Assembly (NCBI GenBank): GCA_022705325.1 | Contig: JAKJER010000017.1 | Coordinates: 1-64,000 of the forward strand | Reading direction: 5' to 3' | Length of the DNA: 64,000 nucleotides | Source: Planctomycetota bacterium | Lineage (GTDB): Bacteria; Planctomycetota; Phycisphaerae; SM23-33 | Shown here: positions 35,101 to 45,912 of the stretch, piece by piece | Position numbering within the stretch: position 1 is the stretch's first letter | How the letters are laid out: every line of letters begins with the position of its first letter | The notes under the pieces: model-generated | Told to the model about the DNA's origin: nothing | The model's input: only the letters and a program-made list of their open reading frames with translations | Database searches by the model: none | Made by a program: the position numbers and the translations under genes

Positions 35101-35246
35101 CGGGCTATGCGTCCGAATGGTTGATGTGGGAGTTGCATGATCTTCTGCAATTCGTCGCCGCCGACAAGGGCCGGCTGGGTGAACTGGGCGTGCCCACAGA
35201 GCGGCTTGCAGCGGTCGTCCGCGATCTTCAGGCGCGAGTCAGGTAG
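32112..35246 (+). CDS. DUF4062-STAND NTPase-TPR protein, candidate sensor of a conflict/defence system
   Basis: About 1044 residues if translation starts at the GTG at 32112 (GAGG nine bases upstream); in-frame ATGs at 31986 and 32013 are alternatives with poorer sites. Residues about 19-170 are a DUF4062 domain (RIFVSSTSRDLGTYRQLV, RCDAVICLIGPRFG), a Rossmann-type domain common at the N-terminus of STAND proteins. The NTPase has a Walker A, GPPGVGKTT, at 217-225 and a Walker B, CLLVIDGMEKW, near 295-305, then VVLTSRVLP and a winged-helix-like region. The C-terminal ~400 residues are TPR-like (NRGNANSRSANPAQAVSDLN). It is followed closely by three genes for tiny membrane proteins. Role as a signal-sensing switch is inferred. 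Confidence 0.83.
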   Translation: MDTGTTIGRLGNSIKAYAPRIFVSSTSRDLGTYRQLVCHELWVGDYHPVVQEHFPSDPRRLSVFLEEQIDRCDAVICLIGPRFGEAPDPQGGPLRSYTQLEYDTARKLEKDVYVFLASPECALDDDTPEAEEMRRLQQAYIESVQRVDQSICKMFSSPEDLRANIVRLVPLLGKLKQGRNATQRPSPYPYFAGRQLELQQLTASATQSEQCVIVVLGPPGVGKTTLAWEWFAKHLPEAFSAAFWCPSDENQYTFDVFLDYALEYLLRGKYDKRSCPGIATRVQMLVQQLLDRPCLLVIDGMEKWLRAWMMRRESLPAAAPTDGRAEGQEGVDLFLSQIALISGGSHVVLTSRVLPSMLDTAPHSAIPVMEEVKEARLQGLDDEAAIALLRELGVRASPEEMLTVAKRFDKHPLSLTIMGKLAVRNYGGSMDRFRSDEWLIARDQKLTQLLEEMQQALPARQDSEHLLDLLARFIETPSYERFSTFLRWLVVASGRAGLVARPTLHLSDDALREALAILDDWSLIAWDRKTDLLYLSPLVREHFRRISSRSLQVDTALAEWYLAADVAPDAQSLQDVASRILGFKHALRAQNKGLGNKAILAPMSDCCSLCEWLAQWGHQSTGIDLLSSVVAQTEQPNRSLHLVSRGALYQDLGKLVPARDDLTKAIQWLDGNFWRRYRHREVLAGAYMNRGNANSRSANPAQAVSDLNRALQILSRPFRRHRQNHRILVADILTNRGAANRDLGHLSAAERDATEAMQVLLACLASGACPSPRLNERIARVMINRGNARANGRQYAAADDDYRQAIQRLTQEAGSTESKSSLLPLAHAMRGLLLSDTGRHEESRTEHDVAVTLLSELVSQGREDCQILLGLAYANRAETLIALSDLQGAGEDADAATRLYKQAAWEDSSELALWGAANETALWGLNHILKKIPSADPGESGLFRSWFALRLAMGPHVLALFVRELTGVIRLVHRHDAPFSAQAVVAMLKMLEKDLATGYASEWLMWELHDLLQFVAADKGRLGELGVPTERLAAVVRDLQARVR

Positions 35247-35304
35247 AAGACACTGTGGCCTGTCGGAACAGGCCCGGGTGAATTGCACAGACAAGGAGAG
35301 TGCC

Positions 35305-35598
35305 ATGTTTGGACTGGATTCTCAGAGGTACATGCCGCAAGTAGCCGGGGTCCCCGGCGGTGGTGGGACGGGCAGCCGCGGAACTGCAGGTTCGGAGCGT
35401 CCTTGGCACGCACCCATTATGATGCCTGAGGTGCGATTGCCTGCCGATAGTCATCGCAGCTACTATTCGTCATCGTCTTACTCATTCAGCTCCCATTCGA
35501 GCCCTCCCCGGCGATCTCTGTGGCCCGCAGTCCTGATCGGCCTGGCGCTGGTCGTAGCGGTGGGTATTGCCGTGGGCTTGTGGTGGTGGCTGAAGTAG
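35305..35598 (+). CDS. small C-terminally membrane-anchored protein 1 of the STAND operon
   Basis: A 97-residue protein, AAGGAG at 35293-35298, 58 bases after the STAND stop. The N-terminal ~48 residues are glycine/proline-rich. Then comes a serine/tyrosine patch (RSYYSSSSYSFSSHSS, 51-66), a basic PPRR, and one membrane helix at about 75-94 ending GLWWWLK at the extreme C-terminus. The tail SLWPxxLIGLALxxAxGIAxG is shared with the next gene. No known family recognised. Position suggests an effector or membrane partner of the STAND NTPase. Confidence 0.78.
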   Translation: MFGLDSQRYMPQVAGVPGGGGTGSRGTAGSERPWHAPIMMPEVRLPADSHRSYYSSSSYSFSSHSSPPRRSLWPAVLIGLALVVAVGIAVGLWWWLK

Positions 35599-35643
35599 CC
35601 AGTTCAAGCACGGTGGGCAATCAGAATCGAAGGAGAATACGCC

Positions 35644-35787
35644 ATGTCAGAGTCAAGAACACCTTTTAGTGGACACACAAGCTTCTACGCGTCAAGCGAG
35701 TCCTCCCTTTGGCCCAAGATCCTGATCGGCCTTGCGCTGGCCGCCGCGGCGGGAATCGCTGCGGGTTTGTGGTGGTGGCTGAAGTAG
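35644..35787 (+). CDS. 47-residue membrane-anchored protein 2 of the STAND operon
   Basis: Only 47 codons, with AGGAG 9-10 bases before the ATG at 35644. The sequence runs MSESRTPFSGHTSFYASSES, then SLWPKILIGLALAAAAGIAA, then GLWWWLK. The C-terminal 27 residues differ from protein 1 at only a few positions (A/K, V/I, V/A), while the long N-terminal part of protein 1 is missing. It is therefore a shortened paralogue. The conserved, tryptophan-rich tail with a single helix implies selection on the membrane segment. Function unknown. Confidence 0.75.
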   Translation: MSESRTPFSGHTSFYASSESSLWPKILIGLALAAAAGIAAGLWWWLK

Positions 35788-35842
35788 TTGATGCGGACCC
35801 GGCAAGAGGAAATCAACAATCTGGATCTGCGGAGAAGAGACT

Positions 35843-36295
35843 ATGTCAGAGGCAAGAGTAAGCTGCGGCGGAAGCGTAGGATACTATCCTTCCAGCGGTC
35901 CGTCCTATCGAACGGTTCAATTGACGCTGCCCCAGGCGGTGGAACACGTCCTGGCAGGGGAGATGGAACCGCATGATCTGCTCCGACAGTTGCCAAACGA
36001 GATTAAGACTGTCTTGGAGTCGCATTTCGGGAAGAAGGTCCAATCGTTTTCGCGTGAAGAGGCTCTGGCCTTGGTGGCCGCTCTAGGTGCTTCGGCCGCT
36101 AATTCCGACGGGTCTGCCAAGGTGGACAACGGCCGGACTTCGTCGCCGCCCGCAAGTGCCAGTTCAGGGAGCCAGACTCCCCAGGCAAAGCTGAAACGCT
36201 CTGGGAGCTTCCTGGGCCGGGCAGTATTTGCCGCGGTTGTCGCAACTGCACTCGCACTGGGCGCTTACGCGGCCTGGCGATGGCTGGGCTCTTGA
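35843..36295 (+). CDS. small C-terminally membrane-anchored protein 3 of the STAND operon
   Basis: A 150-residue protein, GGAG at 35831-35834. The N-terminus MSEARVSCGGSVGYYPSSGP echoes protein 2 (MSESR... then FYASSES) in its MSE(S/A)R start and aromatic-SS patch. Residues about 27-80 form a helical domain (LPQAVEHVLAGEMEPHDLLR, then IKTVLESHFGKKVQSFSREE). A serine-rich linker follows, then one helix at about 126-147 ending GAYAAWRWLGS. No family recognised. It looks like the same tail-anchor plan with an added cytosolic domain. Confidence 0.75.
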   Translation: MSEARVSCGGSVGYYPSSGPSYRTVQLTLPQAVEHVLAGEMEPHDLLRQLPNEIKTVLESHFGKKVQSFSREEALALVAALGASAANSDGSAKVDNGRTSSPPASASSGSQTPQAKLKRSGSFLGRAVFAAVVATALALGAYAAWRWLGS

Positions 36296-36519
36296 CACGA
36301 GACCGATCAGACGACAGTGTCAAAGGTACATGGCCCGCGGGTTTGCCTTCCCCTGGTTGGCTTGGCGACTCCGCAGCCGATATACGTCGACTGCCCCGGT
36401 GTTCCAAGTCGAAGTGTTGGAGCGGTCCGGATTGACGTTCTCTTTGTTCTACACGAGGGCATGGCGTCCGTCTGGGTGATGTTCTGGCCTGAACTTGACA
36501 GCGGTTGTACAATGGGCGC

Positions 36520-37203
36520 ATGAGTCGCATTCGCACTTCGAAGGCATTTACGCTGGTCGAGTTGCTGGTGGTGGTGTCGATCATCATGCTCCTGCTGAGC
36601 CTGCTGACGCCCAGCCTGCAAAGCGCCCGCCGCCTGGCCAAGGAGGTCACCTGCGCATCCCAGATGAGCCAGGCCTCCCGGGCCATCCCGCTCTACCAGA
36701 GGGACTGGAGACTGGCCGAGCCCTGGCGATTCGACAACGCCAGCGGCGACTACCCCTGGGAGTCCGGCCACTCCGCCGGGCCCGGCACCATCGCGGCCGC
36801 CCTCACGCCCGTGGTGGCCACCGGCAAGGGGCCCCACTACCTGCCCAAGGCCGACATCCTCTTCTGCCCCCTGGCCCCGCTGAACTACGAGGACCACTAC
36901 GAGCGCCTGCCCCCCAACAACGGGCAGACCTTCGCGGGGACCTACAGTTGGCACTTCAAGAAGGCCAAGAAGGGCGACGACCCCATCTGGACCAGCCGCA
37001 GCTCCATCCTGTACTCCAACGACGATTCGGGCGACCTGCTCATGATCGACACCAACAACCGCACGTGGGCGGGCTACGGGTTCACGCCCCGCTACCCGTC
37101 GCACTACAACGCCCTGTTCATCGGGGGCGACGTGCGGATGATCTCCCGCGACGACAACTACATCCCGTTCTGGCTGTGGGGGCCGGAACGCAAACCGTAT
37201 TGA
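36520..37203 (+). CDS. prepilin-like protein with type IV pilin/T2SS N-terminal motif
   Basis: A 227-residue protein from the ATG at 36520. The class III signal KAFTLVELLVVVSIIMLLLS carries the processing site A-F-TLVE and a hydrophobic stalk. The rest has the planctomycete type of pseudopilin body, ending in VRMISRDDNYIPFWLWG. Such proteins occur in large numbers in planctomycetes and are usually scattered singly. Their role, beyond processing by prepilin peptidase, is unclear. The next gene starts 1 base after its stop. Confidence 0.85.
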   Translation: MSRIRTSKAFTLVELLVVVSIIMLLLSLLTPSLQSARRLAKEVTCASQMSQASRAIPLYQRDWRLAEPWRFDNASGDYPWESGHSAGPGTIAAALTPVVATGKGPHYLPKADILFCPLAPLNYEDHYERLPPNNGQTFAGTYSWHFKKAKKGDDPIWTSRSSILYSNDDSGDLLMIDTNNRTWAGYGFTPRYPSHYNALFIGGDVRMISRDDNYIPFWLWGPERKPY

Positions 37204-37204
37204 G

Positions 37205-37654
37205 GTGGCCGTGGTAGCGAAGAAGCCTGCCCTTGTGATCGCCGTGCTGGTCGTGCTGGCCAGCGCGGGCTTCCTGGCGCTGGCCGGCCGAACGCTCTTT
37301 GCCCCCGGCTCGCCGGGCGAGACCATCCGATTCTCCTGCGACAAGTGCGGGCACGTGTGGCACGACACCGCCGGCGTCAAGCCCGTCTGCCCCCGCTGCT
37401 CGCAGCCGGGCGTGATCCGCTCGTTCTACGCCTGCCCGCGCTGCAAGAAGGTCTTCCTGGGCCTGGAGCGCAAGAAGCTGGGGCCCGGGCACTTCCTCTA
37501 CCGCCTGGCCGGCAAGACCGAGTGGACGCCGGACTTCCCGGCCACCCTCACCTGCCCCCACTGCAACCTGACCTCGGGCGACATCGTCCGCTTCTCCGTG
37601 CCCGACCCGGACAACAAGAAGGCCGAGCCACCCGCCCAAAGACCGTTGGAGTGA
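37205..37654 (+). CDS. membrane-anchored zinc-ribbon protein
   Basis: A 149-residue protein with a GTG start at 37205, directly after the prepilin stop. One N-terminal helix (LVIAVLVVLASAGFLALAG) is followed by four CxxC knuckles: CDKC, CPRC, CPRC and CPHC, forming probably two zinc ribbons. No family name recognised. Tight spacing suggests cotranscription with the prepilin-like gene and perhaps a related role, but this is inference. Confidence 0.7.
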   Translation: MAVVAKKPALVIAVLVVLASAGFLALAGRTLFAPGSPGETIRFSCDKCGHVWHDTAGVKPVCPRCSQPGVIRSFYACPRCKKVFLGLERKKLGPGHFLYRLAGKTEWTPDFPATLTCPHCNLTSGDIVRFSVPDPDNKKAEPPAQRPLE

Positions 37655-37665
37655 AACAGGCGACC

Positions 37666-38067
37666 ATGACCACGGAACAGTCATCGTGCCAGATCGACAT
37701 TCGCGTCCGCTACGCCGAGGTGGACCAGATGGGCTCGCTGCACCACAGCCGCTTCTGGGTCTACTTCGAGATGGGGCGGACGGAACTGCTCCGCCAGTGC
37801 GGGGTGGCCTACCGCGACCTGGAGGCGGCGGGCGTGTTCTTCGTGGTGGCCAAGTGCTCGGCCCGCTTTTTGGCCCCGGCCCGCTACGACGACCTGTTGC
37901 GGCTGACCACGCGGGTGACGCGCATGGGGGCTGCCCGCATCGATCACGCGTACGAGCTGGTCCGCCAGGGCGACGGCATCGTGGTCGCCACGGCTGAAAC
38001 AACCCTCGCCTGCGTGGGGCGCGACGGGCGGATCATACCCATCCCGGATTTCGTGCGGGGCGGATGA
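37666..38067 (+). CDS. acyl-CoA thioesterase, 4HBT/YbgC family
   Basis: A 133-residue hotdog-fold protein. RVRYAEVDQMGSLHHSRFWV contains the conserved D..G..H pattern of YbgC-like 4-hydroxybenzoyl-CoA thioesterases (D-x-M-G-x-x-H). FVVAKCSARFLAPARYDDLL is the second family block. The ATG at 37666 is preferred, with a GTG at 37651 possible. It would hydrolyse short acyl-CoA or acyl-ACP thioesters in the cytosol. Substrate is not predictable. Confidence 0.88.
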   Translation: MTTEQSSCQIDIRVRYAEVDQMGSLHHSRFWVYFEMGRTELLRQCGVAYRDLEAAGVFFVVAKCSARFLAPARYDDLLRLTTRVTRMGAARIDHAYELVRQGDGIVVATAETTLACVGRDGRIIPIPDFVRGG

Positions 38068-38160
38068 GCCGCGGCCCGCGGGGCCCCGGCCGCCATGCGC
38101 CTTGACTTGCCCCCCCGCCGGCCATACAAGTGATGGTTTCTATGCAGAGAAGAGGTCGCC

Positions 38161-41835
<3,675 letters not shown>

Positions 41836-41960
41836 GAAGTGGATAGTGGATAGTGACAAGGGAATTCTGGACATTGGCCTGCAGGCCGCCTAGACTATGC
41901 GGCACAGTATCCGCGGCGGCATCGGGCTGCCGGACACCTGACACCTGGAAAGGACGACAC

Positions 41961-42593
41961 ATGCGGAAGGCTCTGACAATGCTGCTGGCGGCGGGGATGA
42001 TCTGGACAATCGGCTGCGGCGCCCCGAAGGCGGACACGCCCCAGCAGGCGATGAAGAACCTTAAGACCTCCATCGAGGAAGGCAACAAGGACCTCTTCAT
42101 GGCCACCGTGGAGGCCCAGGACGACCAGAAACCGATGATCGAGGCGATGTTCAAGGTGCTCCACGAGGCCGTGGCCCTTGACGAAGCCCTCAAGAAGCAG
42201 TACGGCAAAGACGCCTCCATGAAGGGCGGACCCTCCGGCGAGCTGAAGTTCGAGGGGCTGGACGACCAGGCGAACTACAAGGTCGAGGGCGACAAGGCCA
42301 CCTTCAAGCCCAAGGGCGGCGGCGAGAAGATCGACATGGTCAAGAAGGACGGGGCCTGGAAGGTCGAGATCCCGGATGTGCCCAAGGGCAAACAGGCCGA
42401 GCAGTTCCTGAAGGTCGCCCCGGCCATGGCCGAGGCCTTCGCCGCGGGACGCGCGAAGGTCGGCAAGGAAGGCTACACGGCGGAGAAGATCAGCGAAGAG
42501 GTCGGGCAGGACATCTTCAAGGCCATGATGGGCGGGATGGGCGACGAGATGAAGAAGAGCATGGAAGACGCCGCCAAAGAAGCGAAGGAGTAG
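41961..42593 (+). CDS. small lipoprotein of unknown function
   Basis: A 210-residue protein from the ATG at 41961 (GAAAGGA upstream); longer in-frame starts would bury the signal peptide. ALTMLLAAGMIWTIGC is a lipoprotein signal with Cys as the acylated residue. The mature part is lysine/glutamate-rich, with TPQQAMKNLKTSIEEGNKDL resembling the start of NTF2-like/DUF4878 lipoproteins, and a C-terminal amphipathic helix. It follows leuS by 125 bases and is succeeded by a strong terminator. Function unknown. Confidence 0.75.
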   Translation: MRKALTMLLAAGMIWTIGCGAPKADTPQQAMKNLKTSIEEGNKDLFMATVEAQDDQKPMIEAMFKVLHEAVALDEALKKQYGKDASMKGGPSGELKFEGLDDQANYKVEGDKATFKPKGGGEKIDMVKKDGAWKVEIPDVPKGKQAEQFLKVAPAMAEAFAAGRAKVGKEGYTAEKISEEVGQDIFKAMMGGMGDEMKKSMEDAAKEAKE

Positions 42594-42642
42594 CCGCGGA
42601 CAGCCGCCGGGAAGTAACTTCGATCAAGCTCTCAAGAGCCCT

Positions 42643-42685
42643 GCCGCCGGACCGGTCCACGCGATCGGTCCGGCGGCTTTTCTTC
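42643..42685 (+). terminator. intrinsic terminator after the lipoprotein gene
   Basis: GCCGCCGGACCG (42643-42654) pairs perfectly with CGGTCCGGCGGC (42666-42677) and is followed by TTTTCTTCT. It would end the transcript from leuS and the lipoprotein gene. Confidence 0.88.
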
Positions 42686-43254
42686 TCGCAGGGAAGAAGA
42701 AAGCCCACGGGCCTGCCTGAGGAAGGCCCCCTGAGGGGGCATGAAGGATCCCCAGGGGATGAGCCGCAGGTGGATTCCGAAGGAGCCGCTTTGCACGAAT
42801 CGAGTGCGCCTCGACCTTGATGTTGTGCGATCGTCCTCGATCGAGAGCCTCACCCGCGCCGGGACAAAGAAGCCCGAAGGGCTGACGGAGGGTAGCCGGG
42901 GGCGACCGAAGGGAGCCCCCGGTTGGCGCCCCCAAAGGTCCCAGCCCCGAAGGGGCGACGGAGAAGAACGAGTCGATCATGAGACCGCTGCATCTTCTCC
43001 CTCATGCCATCTTTGGGGCTCTTCTGGTCGCGAACGCGTACCGGGGGCTCCGCTCGCATCGCCTTCGGCGATCCTCGCTCCACCCCCGGCTACTCTCCGC
43101 AGCCCCTTCGGGGCCGAATGCGCCAGCCGTGTCTTGGGATATTCGAAGGCCCTGCCGCATAGGCGACTCTGCCTGGCGGCCAAACATCCAAGCCGGATCG
43201 GCAGGAGCCTCCCAGCGTCGCACGGCCAGACGCCGTGGCTTCATCAGGGAATGG
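42686..43254. repeat. intergenic region with inverted copies of a GTAGCCGGGGG repeat; no credible gene
   Basis: No coding frame here looks genuine. Copy A at 42887-42923 runs GGAGGGTAGCCGGGGG...GAGCCCCCGGT. Copy B at 43040-43098 is the reverse complement of a longer form, GGAGAGTAGCCGGGGG...GAGCCCCCGGT, with an extra internal palindrome (ATCGCCGAAGGCGAT). Other hairpins occur, such as GGCCCCCTGAGGGGGC near 42725. It looks like a nest of degenerate palindromic elements between the lipoprotein and phosphomannomutase genes. Confidence 0.6.
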
Positions 43255-44640
43255 TCAATGATCGACGGGCTCGCCGAGGATCTTCTTGATCTCCTCGATC
43301 TTCTCGCGCATCTGCTTATCGGTGCGGGCCTCGAGGTTGAGCCTCAGCAGCGGCTCGGTGTTGGAGGCGCGGACGTTGCACCACCAGTCGTCGAACTGGC
43401 AGGTCACGCCGTCGAGGTGGTCGATCTCGGCGTCCTTGAATTTCTCCTCGATCTCCTTCATCTTGCCCGCCTTGTCTTCGACCTCGAAGTTGATCTCGCC
43501 GCTGTGGCTGTAGCGGTTCAGGGGCGCGATCAGCTCGCTGAAGGGCTTGTCGGCGGCCGAGATGACGGTGCAGGCGGTGGCGAAGGCGATGGCCCCGCTG
43601 TCGCAGTTGAAGTTGTCGCGGAAGTAGAAGTGTCCGCTGAGTTCCCCGCCGAACACGCCGTGCCCGTCGCTCAGGGCCCGCTTCATGAACGAGTGGCCCA
43701 CCCGCTCGCGCTTGGGCACGCCGCCGGCGTCGCGGACCTCCTCGGCCACCGCCCGGCTGGACCGCAGGTCGTAGACCACCATCGAGTCGGGGTTGTCCTT
43801 GAGGAAATAGCGGGCCAGCAGGGCCGTCATCAGGTCGCAGCGGACGGTCTGGGCCTTCTCGTCGATGAACATGCAGCGGTCGGCGTCGCCGTCCATGCAG
43901 ATCCCCAGGTCCGCCTGGTGCTCGCGGATGGCGGCCTTCACCTGCTGTAGGTTGGCCTCCACCAGCGGGTTGGGCGGATGGGCGAAGCCCTGGCCGAGTT
44001 CGAAGTTCAGCGGGATGATCTCGACCTCCGGGCAGGCGCCGAAGATGGCGGGGACCATCTTGCCCCCCATGCCGTTGGAGGCGTCGACGGCCACCTTGAG
44101 CTTGCGGGCGGGCTTGAAAAACTTCAGCACGTGCTTGCGGTAGGCCTCCCACAGGTCCACTTCCTGGCACTCAGCCAGCTCGGCGCTGCCGGGCATCCGC
44201 CGCAATGTCGAGACGATGTGCTTGATCTCCCGCAGGCCGGTGTCCTGCCCGATGGGGCGGGCCTTGATGCCGGAGATCTTGAAGCCGTTGTACCCGACCG
44301 GGTTGTGGGAAGCGGTGACCTGGACGCCTCCGCACGCGCCCAGGTGGTTGACGGCGAAGTACACCATCGGCGTGTCGCACAGGCCGATGTTCACGCAGGC
44401 CACCCCGCTGGAGGTGACCCCGCCGATCAGGGCCTCGACCAGGCTCTTGCTGTGCGGGCGCATGTCGTAGCCGACCACCACGCGGTTGGCCGACGCCTGC
44501 CCCCGCTCGTAGCCGCTGAGCAGGCTGCGAAGGAACTGGGCGCTGGCGTGGCCCACCTTCCAGGCCAGGTCCTCGTCCACCTCGCTGCCGTACAGCCCGC
44601 GAATGTCGTACGCCTTGAATACCTTGTCGATCGCTCCCAT
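43255..44640 (-). CDS. phosphomannomutase/phosphoglucomutase
   Basis: A 461-residue alpha-D-phosphohexomutase. The phosphoserine loop is GGVQVTASHNPVGYNGFKIS. The metal-binding loop is GICMDGDADRCMFIDE, and the sugar-binding loop GGELSGHFYFRDNF. The C-terminal phosphate-binding segment is VRASNTEPLLRLNLEARTD. The ATG at 44640 gives the normal start KVFKAYDIRGLYG. It interconverts mannose/glucose 6- and 1-phosphates and would supply precursors to the surface-glycan cluster downstream. Sugar preference is not decided by sequence. Confidence 0.92.
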   Translation of the reverse strand: MGAIDKVFKAYDIRGLYGSEVDEDLAWKVGHASAQFLRSLLSGYERGQASANRVVVGYDMRPHSKSLVEALIGGVTSSGVACVNIGLCDTPMVYFAVNHLGACGGVQVTASHNPVGYNGFKISGIKARPIGQDTGLREIKHIVSTLRRMPGSAELAECQEVDLWEAYRKHVLKFFKPARKLKVAVDASNGMGGKMVPAIFGACPEVEIIPLNFELGQGFAHPPNPLVEANLQQVKAAIREHQADLGICMDGDADRCMFIDEKAQTVRCDLMTALLARYFLKDNPDSMVVYDLRSSRAVAEEVRDAGGVPKRERVGHSFMKRALSDGHGVFGGELSGHFYFRDNFNCDSGAIAFATACTVISAADKPFSELIAPLNRYSHSGEINFEVEDKAGKMKEIEEKFKDAEIDHLDGVTCQFDDWWCNVRASNTEPLLRLNLEARTDKQMREKIEEIKKILGEPVDH

Positions 44641-45241
44641 CAGCAGTCCTTTCTGAGACAGAGACGCGCCATTATTGCTTGTCCCGCCGGGATTTTCAAC
44701 CGCAAACCAAAGGGCGGCGGGGCCGGGGGCCGCCAGGCCGGCCCCGCCCGGAGATGCAGCACGTGCGAAGTGCCGGCCAGCACCCGCTCGTAGTGCTGCC
44801 GTAAGGCAGTCTCCAAACACGCCTGCCCGAAGAACGCCCTCACGGGCGCACTACAAGCCGTCCGGTGCAGGCCGTCGAACGACCTGAGTTCCGAATTCCC
44901 TGAATTCCGTCCGGGGTGGCTATCACAGCGTGCGACAAATCGGCCTGGAAAGGGCACGCGAATGTCCCATTTCGGGTCCGAATGTCGCATCTCTGCGCAG
45001 AGTTTTACGATTAGTCATAGTATTATGATTTGACAGATAGGCGCACAAAACCAGCACCTGCAGTGACTTGTAGCGAAATTACCGAGCCGGTTGGCCGAAC
45101 CTGATTTTCGAAAAAATGGGACATTCGCCCGCTCGGAACCGTTGCTTGAGGTGCAGGCGAACGGACGGGCCCGGGCCGGCGGGACGAGGAGTCGAGGCGG
45201 GGCGGCGGGCAGTGCCGGCGGGGACGGCGCGGCGGTCGTCG
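44641..45241. repeat. 600-bp intergenic region with 15-bp inverted repeats; no gene seen
   Basis: GCGAATGTCCCATTT at 44958-44972 is repeated as the exact reverse complement AAATGGGACATTCGC at 45114-45128. A third related site, CGAATGTCGCAT, is at 44980-44991, next to the perfect palindrome CTCTGCGCAGAG (44991-45002). The interior is AT-rich compared with its surroundings (for example around 45010-45035). No credible gene was found. It could be a regulatory region for the divergent or flanking genes, or an IS remnant. Confidence 0.55.
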
Positions 45242-45817
45242 TCACATCGCCAGGAAGTTCGCCAGCAACTGGTGGCCGACGTCGGTCAGGAAGCTCTCGG
45301 GGTGGAACTGCACGCCCTCGGTGGGATGGGTCTTGCTTCGCAGGCCCATCAGTTCGTGCTGGTCCTCGCTCCAGGCGGTCTGCTCGAAGTCCGCGTCGAG
45401 CCCGTCGACGTCCACGATCAGGCTGTGGTAGCGCGTGGCGGTGAAGGGGCTGGGCAGGCCCACGAACACGCCCCGCCCGTCATGGACGATCTGGCTGGTC
45501 TTGCCGTGCATCAGGCGCGGGGCCCGCAGGACCTTGCCCCCGAAGACCTGCCCGATCGCCTGGTGGCCCAGGCAGACGCCCAGGATCGGGATCCGCCCGT
45601 GGAAGTGGCGGATGTAGTCGCAACTGTAGCCGGCCTCGTTGGGCGTGCACGGGCCGGGCGAGACGATCAGGTGAGACGGCTTGAGTTCGTCGCCCGCCTG
45701 CTGCGGGGGCAACTTGTCGTTGCGGATCACGCGGATATCGTCGCCGCAGCCCAACTCGCCGATCCGCTGGACCAGGTTGTAGGTGAAGCTGTCGTAGTTG
45801 TCCAACACGAGAATCAT
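45242..45817 (-). CDS. pabA: glutamine amidotransferase subunit of aminodeoxychorismate/anthranilate synthase
   Basis: A 191-residue class I glutamine amidotransferase. [20 protein letters not shown] is diagnostic for PabA/TrpG. The nucleophile is in [18 protein letters not shown], and the His-Glu pair in [14 protein letters not shown]. It supplies ammonia to the chorismate-using partner, which is not in the window. TrpG and PabA cannot be distinguished here, and one protein often serves both pathways. Confidence 0.93.
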   Translation of the reverse strand: MILVLDNYDSFTYNLVQRIGELGCGDDIRVIRNDKLPPQQAGDELKPSHLIVSPGPCTPNEAGYSCDYIRHFHGRIPILGVCLGHQAIGQVFGGKVLRAPRLMHGKTSQIVHDGRGVFVGLPSPFTATRYHSLIVDVDGLDADFEQTAWSEDQHELMGLRSKTHPTEGVQFHPESFLTDVGHQLLANFLAM

Positions 45818-45912
45818 GCCGTCATCCTATCGCCGCCGCCCCGGGCGGTCAATGGCGCGCGAGGCTCCCCCGGCTGGGCGGTGAAGAAGCGGCTTGCGTT
45901 GCGGGCGGGCGG

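Noticed and set aside
32112..35246. Assignment of the STAND protein to a named Avs family
   Set aside because: The DUF4062 N-terminus and the accessory small genes do not let me match it to any specific Avs type from sequence alone.
42741..43289. Several 70-180-codon open frames in the repeat-rich gap
   Set aside because: They consist of palindromic repeat sequence, overlap each other on both strands and have no ribosome sites or domains.
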